A stretch of 64,000 nt of DNA, from positions 1,577,501 through 1,641,500 of the forward strand of contig JAEMWC010000076.1 of NCBI GenBank assembly GCA_016490735.1. Reading direction: 5' to 3'. The notes under the pieces were generated by a model, which was not told the origin of the DNA, ran no database searches, and saw only the letters and a program-made list of their open reading frames with translations. A program made the position numbers and the translations under genes. Positions 26,630 to 40,600 of the stretch are shown piece after piece (position 1 is the first letter of the stretch; every line of letters starts with the position of its first letter). Origin of the DNA: Pachyseris speciosa. Lineage: Eukaryota; Cnidaria; Anthozoa; Scleractinia; Pachyseridae.

Positions 26630-28595
26630 CACGCAAAAAAAGAACCTGGCCAATACCCCGCCATCTTGACCTCGCGCTTGGCCAATAACCCATATATGAT
26701 AACTCTTGTACTGAAGTTAAATTACCTATTTAACAGGCAAGGATAACGCTACATACGGATTAGTAAGTAAATAAATATGAACATGAAAAAGTAACGTTTT
26801 GATTTAAGGACTGCGCTTTTGTACGTACTAACCATTTTTCCTTCTTTGTTCTTTTGTTTCTTTTTCTTCGGATTAGTGTCCGTGACGGTGATTATTTTTG
26901 CCTGGTCAACACCACCAGAAAGCGAGTTGCCGTACATTCTGTGAAAACGACTAAATTTCTGCTTGCCCATGAAAAAATATTTCCTTTGCCTAGGATCGTC
27001 CGGAGGCTTTTCTGGAAACAAAATTTTCAGGATACTTGAGAAACAACTTCAGCAATGGCTCTAGTATTAGCAAACGACCGTAAGAGTGAATACAGTAAGG
27101 ATTTTTATCCAGTTTTGGCATCCTGCCGATATGAAAGTTACTTTGTCTACAACTGTTAAGAGTAAAAACCTTACAGAGATCCGCACTGTCCCGATCTTTT
27201 ATCGGTAGGGTTTAAGTCGGCCGTAAAAACTTGAATCGATAAGCGGTCTACCGTAAAAGCTCTATCAAGCCCCCCTCCTCTATTAACCCCTCCTCTCTAA
27301 TACGTCTCCCGTTAAGAAGCCGTTTTTTGTAATGAGCCCCCCCCCCCCCCCCCTCTCTAATAAGTCCCCCTCCCCCTTTTGGGACATGAGATTTTGTAAT
27401 AAGTCACTCTTATTCCCTCTTGCGAAATCAACTTCATGTGGCCCAATTGGTTTGTTTTTAAACAAACATACGGACTCGAACACGTAATACTGTTTGCTGC
27501 TCTTTATTAAACAATAAAATTTCACTGTAGTTGTTTGAGTTTTGTGCAAAAATTGTTTTAAGACGAGAATAGGGTGTTTAAGATTTGAAATAAGCCCCCC
27601 TCTCTAATATGCCCCCTGTTAATGAGACCTGAAATTAAATAAGTCCCCGGGGGCTTGATGGAGCCTTTACGGTATTTCTTGTTCGGTTTGCTCTTTTAAA
27701 GATAACAAACACCCTGTCTATAACGATTATTCACCCATAAATAGATGCTGGCATGATGCCGTGCAGCTTCCATAGTTAGCTATATAATCAAATCCTCTGT
27801 AAGATCGAGCTAAGAGTGTTTTATAATCTCGTCAAGAGTGCGTTTTTTTAAGTGCATTACCATCGTAATAGTTCCTTGGTTATCACATGCTTTTATATCA
27901 ATGCCTTTCCAATGTTAATCTAACTTCAGCGTCTCTTACATAAAAACCTCCTTGCTACAGAACTGAAAAACGACCCACCCTCGCTTTTCTCAGTCTCATG
28001 TATATGAGAGAGCGGGTATAACAGACACATTATTTTAACGAAAAGAAGACAGGCTGTTACTTTATTCCAGTGCACATTTCTATTGTTTGACTCAGTAAAA
28101 TCTACTGAAGAACTTAGAAAACGTTCTGCTGTCCTTGCCTGTAGTTAATTTCTTTGCGTTGTCGTAATCATCGATAATGGCTTTAGGGAATGCCAGTGAT
28201 ATCGCTCATCAAATTCCCGACCAGTGTTAAACAACTCTTCTTCTCCACTTTTATCCCTGAAAGAAAACATACCACACCAACCTTTGGTCCAGTACATAAA
28301 GTGAACTTTGTTTATGTCAAGGGTGCAGACCAAAATCTGAAGCCAAGAAGCCAGGGGACACCGTTCACCCACGGTAGCCTCGCAGCTCCTATAAGCTCTA
28401 AATTTCAGTGGAGGAGATAGCGTCGCAGCCCTATTGTTTAAGGGCTAGGGACCATTGCATGTGTTGTTTTTTCTTTTGTCTCATCGCAAATCATTCTTTG
28501 TTTGATTTCATTTCCGCAGTGCATATATGATTTATTTCATATACATCATTCATGCCCTTCTCTTTCACGGGAACATATGAAACCACAATTGACCT

Positions 28596-28636
<41 letters not shown>

Positions 28637-29606
28637 ATCGCACCGATATCGCGAGGTCACGGGTTCAAACTCCTTTGAAGTCCTGAATTTTTTCAGGCTT
28701 CTTTTCAATCAGTACCTAAATTGAAATAGCTTTTGTGAACGTAAAATTTTGAGCGAGATTTAGCTAGCTCACACAAGGAATGTTAACCAACACCTTTGAT
28801 AATCTCTCCTCAACTCATCAACAAATTCATATGTACGAGACACGGAATGCCAGGAATTATCGTTTTCATTTCTGTAGGACTAATAATATTTAATAGTTTA
28901 CGATCCTCCATCTAGGTCCTAAGGTTTGGAATTCCCTACCGAGTGATTTGACCCTGTCGCCCAGATACTTGAGTCATAAGATTACATTAAAAAGATTCCT
29001 TCTCAACAGAACACTAAATTAAACTCGCCCACCTTGGTGCCCAATGTTAATAAGCTTTGAGCTTCTACTGGGTACTTTCGCTACATCTCTGTTAGTTTTG
29101 TGACTGCTCTATGTATCTTCTGTCACGTTTTTATGTAGCCAAATAAATAAATAAAGTCAATAAATAAATGACCTACTCTGTCATGACGTTAATCTTCGAC
29201 CGGATGTCCCCAGCGTACTCATTCACAAGCACATTTTTTACATCAAGAAGCTGTCTGAGTCTCACAGAAGTCTCCGGTGAAGAACTCTCTCCTGAAACAC
29301 AGATCAGTAAAAAAAACCTTGAATCTGTTTCTTTTTTATCACTCAAACCTTCCTCGTTGTCATTCGCCTCCCCACTATTATCCCTATCCTTACACTTGTC
29401 CTCTGGTCCATCCAAATATTCACCTCTCATCTTACCTATACCCTCATCTTTGTCATCACCCTTATTCTTGTCGTTGTCCTTGTCTTCGTCCTCGCCTTTC
29501 CCTCTACCCTGGCCTTGACCTTCAAATTCAACCTCCGTATAAACATATCGTCATCTCCACCTCGGAGCCCCCATCATCACCATCACCATCATCATCACCA
29601 CCACCA

Positions 29607-29638
<32 letters not shown>

Positions 29639-29730
29639 ATCACCATCATCATCATCATTACCACCACCACACCACCACCACCACCACCACCACAACCATC
29701 ATCATCATCATCATCATCACCACCACCACA

Positions 29731-29761
<31 letters not shown>

Positions 29762-29862
29762 TCATCATCACCACCACCACCACCATCATCATCATAATCT
29801 ACATCACCATCATCATCACCACCACTACCACAACCACCATCATCATCATCACCACCATCACT

Positions 29863-29910
<48 letters not shown>

Positions 29911-29988
29911 TACATCATCATCATCACCACCACCACCACAACCACCATCATCACCATCATCATCATCACCATCATCACCACCACCACC

Positions 29989-30019
<31 letters not shown>

Positions 30020-33000
30020 CCACCACCACCACCACCACCATCATCATGATCATTCATTGCTCTCGTCTAAGTAACCGTTCCTATCCTTATCTTCTCAAAG
30101 ACGTCTTCGTTATCGTCGTCGTCATCATCATCGAGTTATAAATTTTGCACATTGCATAGGTGGATTTGGTACGTGCTGTCATGGGGTGGGTCGGGTGGGT
30201 AAGGTGGGGTCTCCGAAGAAGTAAGGACACAGAACTCGCATGCTTAATACTTTATCACCTCGATCAAGGTTTAACCTCCTACCTTCTTTCCTGGAAAAAC
30301 TTGTCAAGCGTCCAACAAAGATGGGAAGAAAATGTGATTGCAAAACTACAGAATGCTCTTTGGTATTGACGGCAGCAACAACCTTACTCCATAGACTCTC
30401 TACCTCTTCCATCACACTCTCCGGCAAACTGAAGGCTAGAATGAACCGCAAGATGTTATATAAAGAGAAAAGATGGATTTTGCTTTACAAGTAAATAGTT
30501 AGTCATAGAGTACACAGCACCTTCCAAATCCATAGATCTTTGGTCCAAGGCCAGCGAAAAGAGGGTATGTACCAGTCGTCCATCCATAAGATCAGCAACT
30601 GAAGTCATGTCGAGGGAATGACCTGCAGCCTTCATCGAAGGATAGTCATCCCTTATCACTTTCAATACCTCCGAGAAACACTGGTGTATCTGGAATAAAA
30701 ACATACCTTAGTAGGCATTGCATTCTATATTTCAGGGGAGAAAGGTACGATGTACACATCAGCTACCTTCAATAAACGAACGACATGATCTGTGCTAGGA
30801 ATAGTCCCCATCTATAACTTTAATGTAGGCCTATTCCAATCATATTTTAAGCACTGAAATGTATAAAAGTTTATCAACAAAAACGTCGTTGGTAATAACT
30901 ACCACCACACAAAGCTTGAAAGTTTAATTGTCTTGGGCATTCATTAGAAAAAAACAAACGAAAAAAATGTGTGGACAAGATCCGAATGTTCTGATGATCT
31001 TTCGCCTGACACTACCCCTTCAAAATAACTAAGTGTTTCTAAGAAGGAAGAGAAGTAAGATCCGTTTAGGGTTATACCCACATTGCATGCAGAGCACATA
31101 CTTTGAGTTGGCCATTAACGTAAGGATAGCCCCTATTTACGATGAAACCTCATTTAGTGTCCACTTTTGAATGAAATACGACATTCCAGTGTTCATATAG
31201 CTATTTCACCATAACAAACATCCTGAAAGTTGGACTCCTAGGCACCTCTAGAGGCGCCACATCTTACTTCGTCTCACTGACCTCACGGAAGGGGTAAACT
31301 TGACCATCTTCCTCTTTGCAGAATTTATCTAGCAAGTTGGCATTAACGGTGTGAGCTCTGTACTTCAACGGCAGATATTTTAAAAGCACAGAGTGAAGCA
31401 AGAAGAGCTTGATCCTGTCTTCCGTTAATTCCATCGTTTTCTGTCGCGAGAAATAAAATGACATGATTTAGTTTGCGTTTTACCCCACAAAGAATATCCG
31501 ATATCCATCGCGTTCCCCAAATATAACTGAAACATTTCTTTTATAGAATTGCAAATTTATAACCTTATGATTGTAAAGGATCTGTAAGCATCACTGATGT
31601 GTTGGTGACATTTTTTGGACTTGATTTCGATCAACCAGACATACGTAAATCAATACTTTCGAAAAATATCTTGCATTGCTCATTTGGGCCCATACATGCA
31701 CCCTCCTCCTCATGCAGTGACTCACTGCAGTACTTGCAGAACGCCATGTTTTGCTGCTCTGCTGGAAATTGTGTTTGCCTCCGCTGCACGCCTGTTGGGC
31801 TTTGATTGGCTTCTAGGTAGTCTTTCTGGTATCGGCTTCCATACAAAAGCAACCGTTTCAGTCTTTTTCTCCCAATCCAACCATTTCATCGTACCATTTC
31901 CCCCTTATTGAAAGTGTATATTAATTGCATGTTTTCCTTCGATCGTGATGTAAATCTTTTCTAGTTATTTATACGACATAAGCTCTCTTAAGGTGGGGGT
32001 ACACGTGAATTTGAAGGAAATTTTAAGTGTTTTGAAACACCACCAGGCAGTTGACACACCACATAGGCACTAAGGGTGCTGGGGAACTTCAAATTCCAAT
32101 TTTAGACCTTCATTAAATCTTCAATATTTTCTAATTCCCTCAATTTAACTAATCCCATGAGAAAAATTATCTTTTTCCAAATATACCCAAAAAATCAGCC
32201 AAAAATTCACAATTCATATCATATGACCGCCGACCGGTTAGCTCAGTGGTAGAGCACCGGACTACCGTGCGGGAGGTCGCGGGTTCAAACCCCTGCCGGA
32301 CCAACACTCACGGTCTTTAAATAATTGAGGAGAAAGTGCTGCCTTTGTAATGATATCTGCAAATGGTTAGACTTTCTAGTCTTCTCGGATAAGGACGATA
32401 AACCGTAGGCCCCGTCTCGCAACTCTTCATAATAGATTCTGTGGGACGTTAAAGAACCCACGCACTGTTCGTAAAGAGTAGGGGACGTAGTCCCCGGTGT
32501 AGTGGTCTATCTCTACTAGAATGTGGTTATGGGGGAGGGATTTGACGTTAAGGGCCTACAGTAATTGGCGTACGCTGTTGTAGTGTCCCTGCCAGGTCTC
32601 TGGTGAAGCTATTAAATAAATAAAAATAAATAAATCGTGAGATAAGCATAGGAATTTTTGATTGCTTAAAACGTGAACGAGTTAAATCCAAGTTAAGCGA
32701 CAATAAAACGGTGTTAAGGTGTACCCCCGCCTTAATTAGCACTTCTTGCTCTTACAGTAAATGTCGAAGAAAACTGTTGTTTAAGCAATACAGCAAATTT
32801 GGTTTGAAAATGTAAAAGGAGACCACTGTTCGTTGGTTTTCGGTTGCGAACTGGTAACCAGCGTGTACCGGAAACCAGCGTGTACCGGAAACCAGCGCAA
32901 CCTCGTTCCCAGAGGGCGGGAAGAGAAGAGACCCTGGGAACGAGGTTGAAACCAGCGAACAATGGTCTCGTTTTACATTTTTAGAGCTACGTGGATATGC

Positions 33001-36000
33001 GCTACAAAAAAATTCGTTTGACCTTGAAATGATATACCGCAACAACGTAACAACCCTACTGGAACTCATTAGCAATCTGATTAGTTTTAGTGAACAGACT
33101 CAAACTGGCCTCACATCTTCTAAATCGAAAACACAAAAATAAAGTGAATACAATATTGGTGCTCTGTCTGCGTTTTACAAGGTGAAACGAAACACGCTTT
33201 TAAAAAATAGGACACCGTATTTTAGTCAGAGTGTAGTACGATGACAGTATAAGGTCCACTATCGATAGCAGTAAATTTCCACCGTTCGGTTTATTGATAT
33301 ACCTTTCTGGAGTTAGAAGGCTCGTTATTAAGCTTGTTCAGGATTGGACAAAGGATCATCTCACAAGCAAGTAAAGTAGCCAGCTCACGGCAACCCCCTT
33401 GTGGTGAAGATTGAAAAGCAGCATTTTTTACCTTTTCTTTCACGTCAATCTAAAAAAAGCAAATACGAAAACAACAGGGATAGTCTTTATATTGTGTAGG
33501 CAGCTGAAGATAAGTATTGCGGCCTTTGCTGTGATATCTGTAAATGTGCTTGAACCGTTAAGGGAATCAGTTGACAAGGTCAGCAAGCTCTAAGTTTAGA
33601 ATTATATGATGTAATGTAAACTGCTTTACGTTCAGTTTCAAGCGCCATTTCGGGTTTGCTTTGGTTTTCCATTATTGCGCTTAGTGATTGGTTGAAAAAC
33701 ATTCGCGCTACTTTCATGGCCAATTAGAATTCAACTGATTCCCTTGACGCACTGCGAGTGTCGTCTATCGAAGCTGACCAGTCAGGATAAATCTTCAAAA
33801 TAAGACGATTACAAAAGTTATCATTGATGCGCCAAAGTATGGGAAATACGCTCTTTCCCCTCATTTTCAATAACGTTATTCTCCAACATAGACCTCAACT
33901 GCAGGATAGTTCCAGGGCGAACCCAGTATAAGAACATAGTCTGCTCTGTTATCAATCACACCTGACTTGATTGGGCATCGTCTGGACAGCTAAGGACACC
34001 TCCAGCACGTGATGCCTCTTTACGCAGAAACCTCATGAGAGAATGCCAAATTTGAGAGAATGGCTTTTCAACCTAGCAAATTGAAGAAAAGAGTATTCTT
34101 TATTATGAGAACAACAACAATAAAAAAATAAAAACTAAATAGATAAAATAAAATCAAGAACAAACACAAAGCAGTACCTTTTTCATATAATTATTCAAAA
34201 CGCAATACAAGATAGCTTCCGACACCAGACGTAAAAAATTTCGTGGAAGGGCAAGAATCAGAAAAAAACCGAGAAAAAATTGAGAGCGGAAGTAGTACGG
34301 TAAAGTTAACTATTACATACAGCAGCCATCGTACATGGTGGAAAGTATTTAAAACGTGCAAAAGGGACTCAGTATTATGTGAATTTAAATAAAACATAAT
34401 TTTAATTAAGAGTCGCTGTGTTAACTTAGTTTATTACAGATCTGAGTGAAGAGGCAACGATTCAAATTCTTTTAGAAGGTTTCGATAAGTTTCGGTATCT
34501 GGATGCAAGGAATGATATTACAGTTTTGTGTTGATTAAATTAAGAAGGTCTCACTTTGCGAGCTATATGGACTCTAAGAGTTGAACACGCAAATTTCGTA
34601 CCTCTGGTATCAGTTTTCTCTTTTTGTAGTCTGCTTTTCGGTACACAAAGCTAAGTACTAACTAATTCAGCCTTAAAACGACATCTGGATTGTACTTAGC
34701 GCCATCAAAAAGAAAAAGGAAATTTTGATCTATACGTGTCCAAAGAAAGTCAAACCAAGTGCAGGCCATTATCAGGCCATGTGCAGGCCATTTGATGAAA
34801 AAGGTCAAAGATAACCTCTCAGCTTGATGTATTTTGTTTTTTTTTAATTTTCATTGTTAATAGGTATACTTATTTTACCTCTTTCACATTTTTAACTTTG
34901 TTTGTATTTGTTTAGCAGATGTATTTCTTTTTGGCAGATGTAACTATTAGATGTATTTTAAAGCAGATGTGTTTTCCAGATGAAGAGACACCTTGTGGAA
35001 ATGCTGAATAAGGCCATCATCATCATCATAATCATCATCATTATTATTATTATTATTATTACTATTATTATTGACCTCCCATGCGCACAGGGAGCCAAAG
35101 AGGTCGCGCTCTACTTTAGTGACTTTATGGTCAGTGACAGCTGGTATGAGAACTTCATTAATCGCGCGCTCGAGTGGCTCTAGTAATTCTGCAAATAGGA
35201 AATACGTCCAGCGGTGCCGCAGACCAAAGGTGAAGGCTGCATAGCTTACTTGAGGCTGTGATGTGGCGAACTCTACGAGTTTAGTAACTTCATTAACCCA
35301 TTCGTCTACTCTCTCTCTAACATATTCTTCAAGGAACGATCTAGATCCCAGAGCCGCGCCTAAGTGCTTGTGGCCCTCCACGGTGACGTTAATGGCAGTG
35401 TCTTTAAACATCTCCCTGGCGGCCTGTTCTCGTTCCGGTTTGACGATCGACCAACATTACTTGGGATTAGGGAAGTAACCCAGCGCAGGACCACTCTCTG
35501 ATAGTTCATCCCACCATTTCCTCGCGTCTTGCAGGGAACCACTTCCGGTTGCGTCATCAGCAAACCAGCACTGTTTTGCTGCGCTTGAGGCGTGTAATCT
35601 CGTTATAAGTGGTTGGAGACTTAAGACGTATAGGCTCATAGAGAGAGGTTCACCCTGTGTGGTGCCCTCTGCTGATATTAATTCTTCACCACCCGTAATG
35701 AAAAGACGCGCAAGTTGTCTGTAAGTGTTTATCACATAGGTAGCCAGGTTCGGACACAGCACTCGGATATTGTGTAGTGCTGCAGCTCTGTTCAGGGCAT
35801 TAAAGGCGTTTGAAGCATCGATTAGCAGAACAGCATCCGTTTCATCCGCATCGAAGATGCTGCGCATTGCATGAATTACAGCTTCACTTCCACTTTTGTG
35901 TCCTGCACAGACTTCAAGGGAACCACTTGCGTCAATGACATCGGGCTTTGTCACGTGCGAAACACACTTTCCCATTATCCTCCATAATACTCCACCGACA

Positions 36001-37593
36001 CCGATCGGCTGGACAGCGCCCTCTCCTTTATCCAGGGGAATGAGTCGATTCGCTAAAACTGCCTCAATACCACGAGGATCAATAAATTCAGTGTACAAGC
36101 GTCATGTCATTGTGGCTACTGCTGCGCACAGGTCTGTTCCAGATTTCTTGAATGACTTTGATGCCAGAATTCGCTGGAACACCTTCGCATCAACGCCTGA
36201 GGGACCTCCAGAGCCTTTTGTTCGCTGAGCCGCTTCCCGTACCATTTCCCCATTTATCTGTTGATAAACTGAGTCTGAGACATCTTTGACTGGACCAAAA
36301 AGCAAAGATCCCAAACGGGCTTCCTGTTGACTTGGATGTTTCTCTCTGAGCTGTGCCATGACGTCGTCGCTTAGAGGCAGGACACCTCCCCCATCATTTT
36401 CACTAAGACAACGCAAGGCCGAGTTGATTTGCCCTGACATAACAAGGTTCGCAAAGACTTTTGCTGCATTAGGTGGATCAACCCTCCGAGAGTTGCTGAG
36501 GCGCTTTTGAATCATCTGTCCCTCGCGCAGCAATTTGTCGATTTCACCCTCTTTCCACCGTACCAGTCGCTTTGCCAAACACTCTTGGTGATCCTTAGCC
36601 TTTGACTTCTAGCTAGGCTTTTGTAGGCCAACTGCAAGAAGTACAATTGCTGCTTTAAGAGCTATTGGTTGCATTTTTGATCCGTTGTTCCATTCGTTTA
36701 TATGCTCTGTTATCGTATCAATAAACTCTCTCCCTATTTTTCCATATTGGACGAGAAAGGTATTTTTCCGCCATTTTGAGATTTCATTATATGCATTATC
36801 AATAGTTGACGAGCTGACTATTATTGTTCTTCTATCACAATGCTGGCCCCATATAAAAGTAGATGGTGCGTTAACTGCTTCATAATTCGGCAGGCAACCC
36901 GCACGTCATTTAAAGCATTTTCCGAGGTTGGGTGATCGCATTCCTCTGGGCTTTGTACAGCAGACATATGCAAATCCAGCATCCATTGATTTACATTTTG
37001 ACTTGGCTTGCCTCCATTATTTTGATCTGGACTGAATTCGGTTTTTTCGCTAGAAAAATATTATCATGGAGGTTAGACGCAGAATGAGTTGAGTCCAAAA
37101 AAGATTGGTCAGTAACTGTCTGCCCCATCGCGTTCGTCTCCCTTAGCGCATCCTGATTCTTTTCTAGCCGCGAGGCTTGGTCTCGCAGGATTTGGCTTTT
37201 AAGACCAAGGTTTCCATATCCTTTCTCTTCCCATAACTCCTTCATTATCTCGATGTAACCCTTCCTCCTACCATTTCTGTTAAACGGCGCATTTCCAGAA
37301 GTAACCAGCTCTTGTGCTTTCCGTTTGCATTCTAGAACATCTGTGTTCATTTGTTGCGTCCATTTCACTTTGGATTTCCTGGACATTGTTGAGTCGGCCA
37401 TCTTCGTTAGTCCAGCATCTTCTAATAATTTTAGCCAGTCAATCAATGTACTAAACTTTACATCTGATTCCTCCTTTACGGCGAAATTAGTTTTCCAAGA
37501 CGCACTGTCGGTTTCCTATTGTGGCGCTCTGCAAACAACTTTACGGACTTCTGCAGTTTCACCTTGACGAGCTACGAGTTGTTCGCCATCTTC

Positions 37594-37652
<59 letters not shown>

Positions 37653-40600
37653 CATCATCAGTATGTCCTCGTAGACGTGATTTCATTGATTTCCAGGTTA
37701 ACCGCGTCACTACAACTTTGTGTTTTGGGAAATTTGCCTCACTTACCGTTCTGTAGTCCATTTTATGCTCAGACTCCATGTAGTATCCCATCACTTTCGT
37801 CGCGGTCATCTCGATGCCGGCAATAAACACACAATTTAATCCATGTCCGAGACTATGAAACAGAAGACTTCTGAAAAGAAACTCCAGGTCTCGCTTTATA
37901 CTTCGAGAGGTTTCCCACGGAATGTTTTCCGCATCGGTTAGGAGCAAAAAAGCGGGAATTTTGTCATCTGTATACTCTTTCCATTCCTTTCTCCAGAAAT
38001 TATCGATCGAAGTGATCACAGTGAAATCTGTGTTGTATTGAAGATGGAGAATAAGGGATTGGCGAGCTAACAGCATGGATGGCCGACTGGCCCAGACATT
38101 TTCCATATCTTGAAAGAAGACCAAGTGGAAAACTCCCCCTATATCACAAACAAAATAGTTGAGCAGATATATATGATTTACACCATCACTATTCAAACAG
38201 AATGAAAACAGACACATAATCACTTTTTAAAATTTTTAAATAGTTTTTCTCACTTTTAATTGTTTTTAGGGTTTTAAAGACATTTATTTGTAAATAGTAG
38301 TTTTTAACTTTGTAGATACACGACCACATCAGCTCCGCTGTAATTTTATCGTGTGTAAATAAATGTTGTTGTTAGAACACTGCAACGATATCGTAGAGGT
38401 CATGGGTTTGAATCCCGCAAAACCGTGAATGAATTGTTTTCGGCTTTTTTTTTTTTCATAACTGCTATAGTTTACTTATAACTGCTATGAACTTGTTTCA
38501 TGTGGACATGCGCATGCACAAGATGTGCCAAAGTGACTTAACCTCGCCGCCAATATTCGTGTGGTTTTCCCCAGTGTCTTATCTTATCTAGAAAGAAAAG
38601 AGTGACTTCTTGGCACTGTGCATGCTCCGCATACTTTAGTAAATGTTTGTAGCTCGTTTCTTTATGGCCCAGAGTTATATTTTATCTATGATAGAAGAAA
38701 AGATTCTAACCAACGCGGAAGTGGAAAATGCATGCTTTGACAAGACCTAAGTGGACTAACCTTTGTCGGTGAAGTATTGAAGAAAGCGTTCCAGCAGATA
38801 GGTCAAATGAAGAAACTGGCCGCCATTACTCCAGTCCAGGCTCTGCTCTCCGAGAAGTTCGAGAAGTAGAGAGTCGCCATCGATCATAAAAATTTCCGCG
38901 TCCAGGAAATCCGTCAGTATGTTTACGTACCTGGGTGAAACCAAACACAAAACATGTTAAAACGCACGACAAGGCAAACAGCACTTTTAATACCAAAAAA
39001 GAGACTTCTTACCGTGGCCTCACGTACTCTCTGTAGAAAATTTCTTTGACGAAAAACACGAATTTAGGGATGTTGAGTACTCGTCTACGAGGCTTCTTTT
39101 CCATTTGGTCACCCGCCTCCTTTCCTGTAAATACAACAAACAATGTAGCGCATAGAAATCTTTTGTGCAACGACTGATCTCAGGGAATTTAGTCTCACTG
39201 TAGGTACCTGAAGTAGCCGCCCAACGAAGAAAACTGAAAAAAAATATATGATTTTCATATATTCATTCTCATAGTACGGCTGATTAAATTTAATAAACCC
39301 CGCCAATTGATAACTGTCTGAAAAGCTGGTAACGGTTTTGATTGTAACAGAGGTGTGGAGGAGCGGGGATTCTCTCTTGTTGGGGGATATTCTAATTAAT
39401 ATTCCCTCCTGGGGGATGTCAAAGACAGGGGCGTAGCGAGGTTTTTGAATAGGTGTAGGCCTGTTTTTAACGCGAGAGTCGTTATCATGCCAAAGGCGTG
39501 TATCGAGCGCCGAAGTTGCGAGCTTCTGGGGGGGATAGAGGGGGTGGGGTGGGGTTATGCTCCCCCGGGAAATTCTTTTCGCTGAAACCTCTAAAACGCC
39601 ATTTCATGCATTCCTCAGACACGAAAATTGTTTGTGAAGGTATATACCCTGAATTTTACCATGATTTTGAAACAGAAAACCAAAAGTTTCATAATCCAGT
39701 ATTCCCTTTGCAAGAAATGGCCATTTTGTTTGTCATGAAATGCAAATTGGCCGTTTTATTTGACATGAGTGAATGTGATCTGAACTCCCCTTTTTTCCAC
39801 TAGACGCACACAAATTTGAGAAAGAAAAAACTATTCCCTGAATTTTACCTTGATTTTGAAACAGAGAACCAAAATTTTCATAATCCAGTATTCCCTAAGC
39901 AAGAAATGGCCATTTCGTTTGTCGTGAAATGCAAACTGACCGTTTTATTTGCCATGAGTGAATGTGATCTGAACTCCCCTTTACCACGCACACAAATTTG
40001 AGAAAGAAAAAAACTAGTCCTAGAAAGGTTGCAACCCCCAACACTTCGCCTTGATCCGCCTCTGGCCACTTTTAGATATATTCATAAAACCATTGATGCC
40101 ACTAATCATTATGCATTTGCCGCTCGGCTGTCGCGTTTTGCGAAGGTGAGATCGGGAGCACAAAGGGTTAAAATGGCAAACTTTTTCTCTTGCCATTTGA
40201 GAAAGTAGAACTACTGACTACTTGGTGGCCTAAAAGAGGAGCTCCATCCTCCTGCTTCCACAGTCTGCTAAAATCGTCAACGATATACTCAGCATTCAAA
40301 GAAACATCATATTTATGAATACGCATTAGCGCAAGCCCACTAAGACGATCCTCTTTCATTGTTGACCTCAAGCATGAGTCTTGAGTCTTTTCAGGGCACT
40401 AAAAGACCTCTCTGCGCGCAGTGGCTGTGGTGGTTGGAAGGGTAAGCAGAGTTGTGAAGGCTCTTGAAATATTTGACGTCATAGCTGCCCAGACGTTTTG
40501 CTGCCATATGTAACCACTGTACGGTTGTCGGTAGCACCTTTCATAGCCTGCGGGTTTTCCCTTGCTTTCGAAATCGTAATCTCACACTTACAGAGTGGCT

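Noticed and set aside
29277..30141. Long His-rich, Thr/Ile-rich and Asp/Gly-rich open frames
   Set aside because: They are translations of the CAT/CAC triplet array in all frames and lie in an intron.
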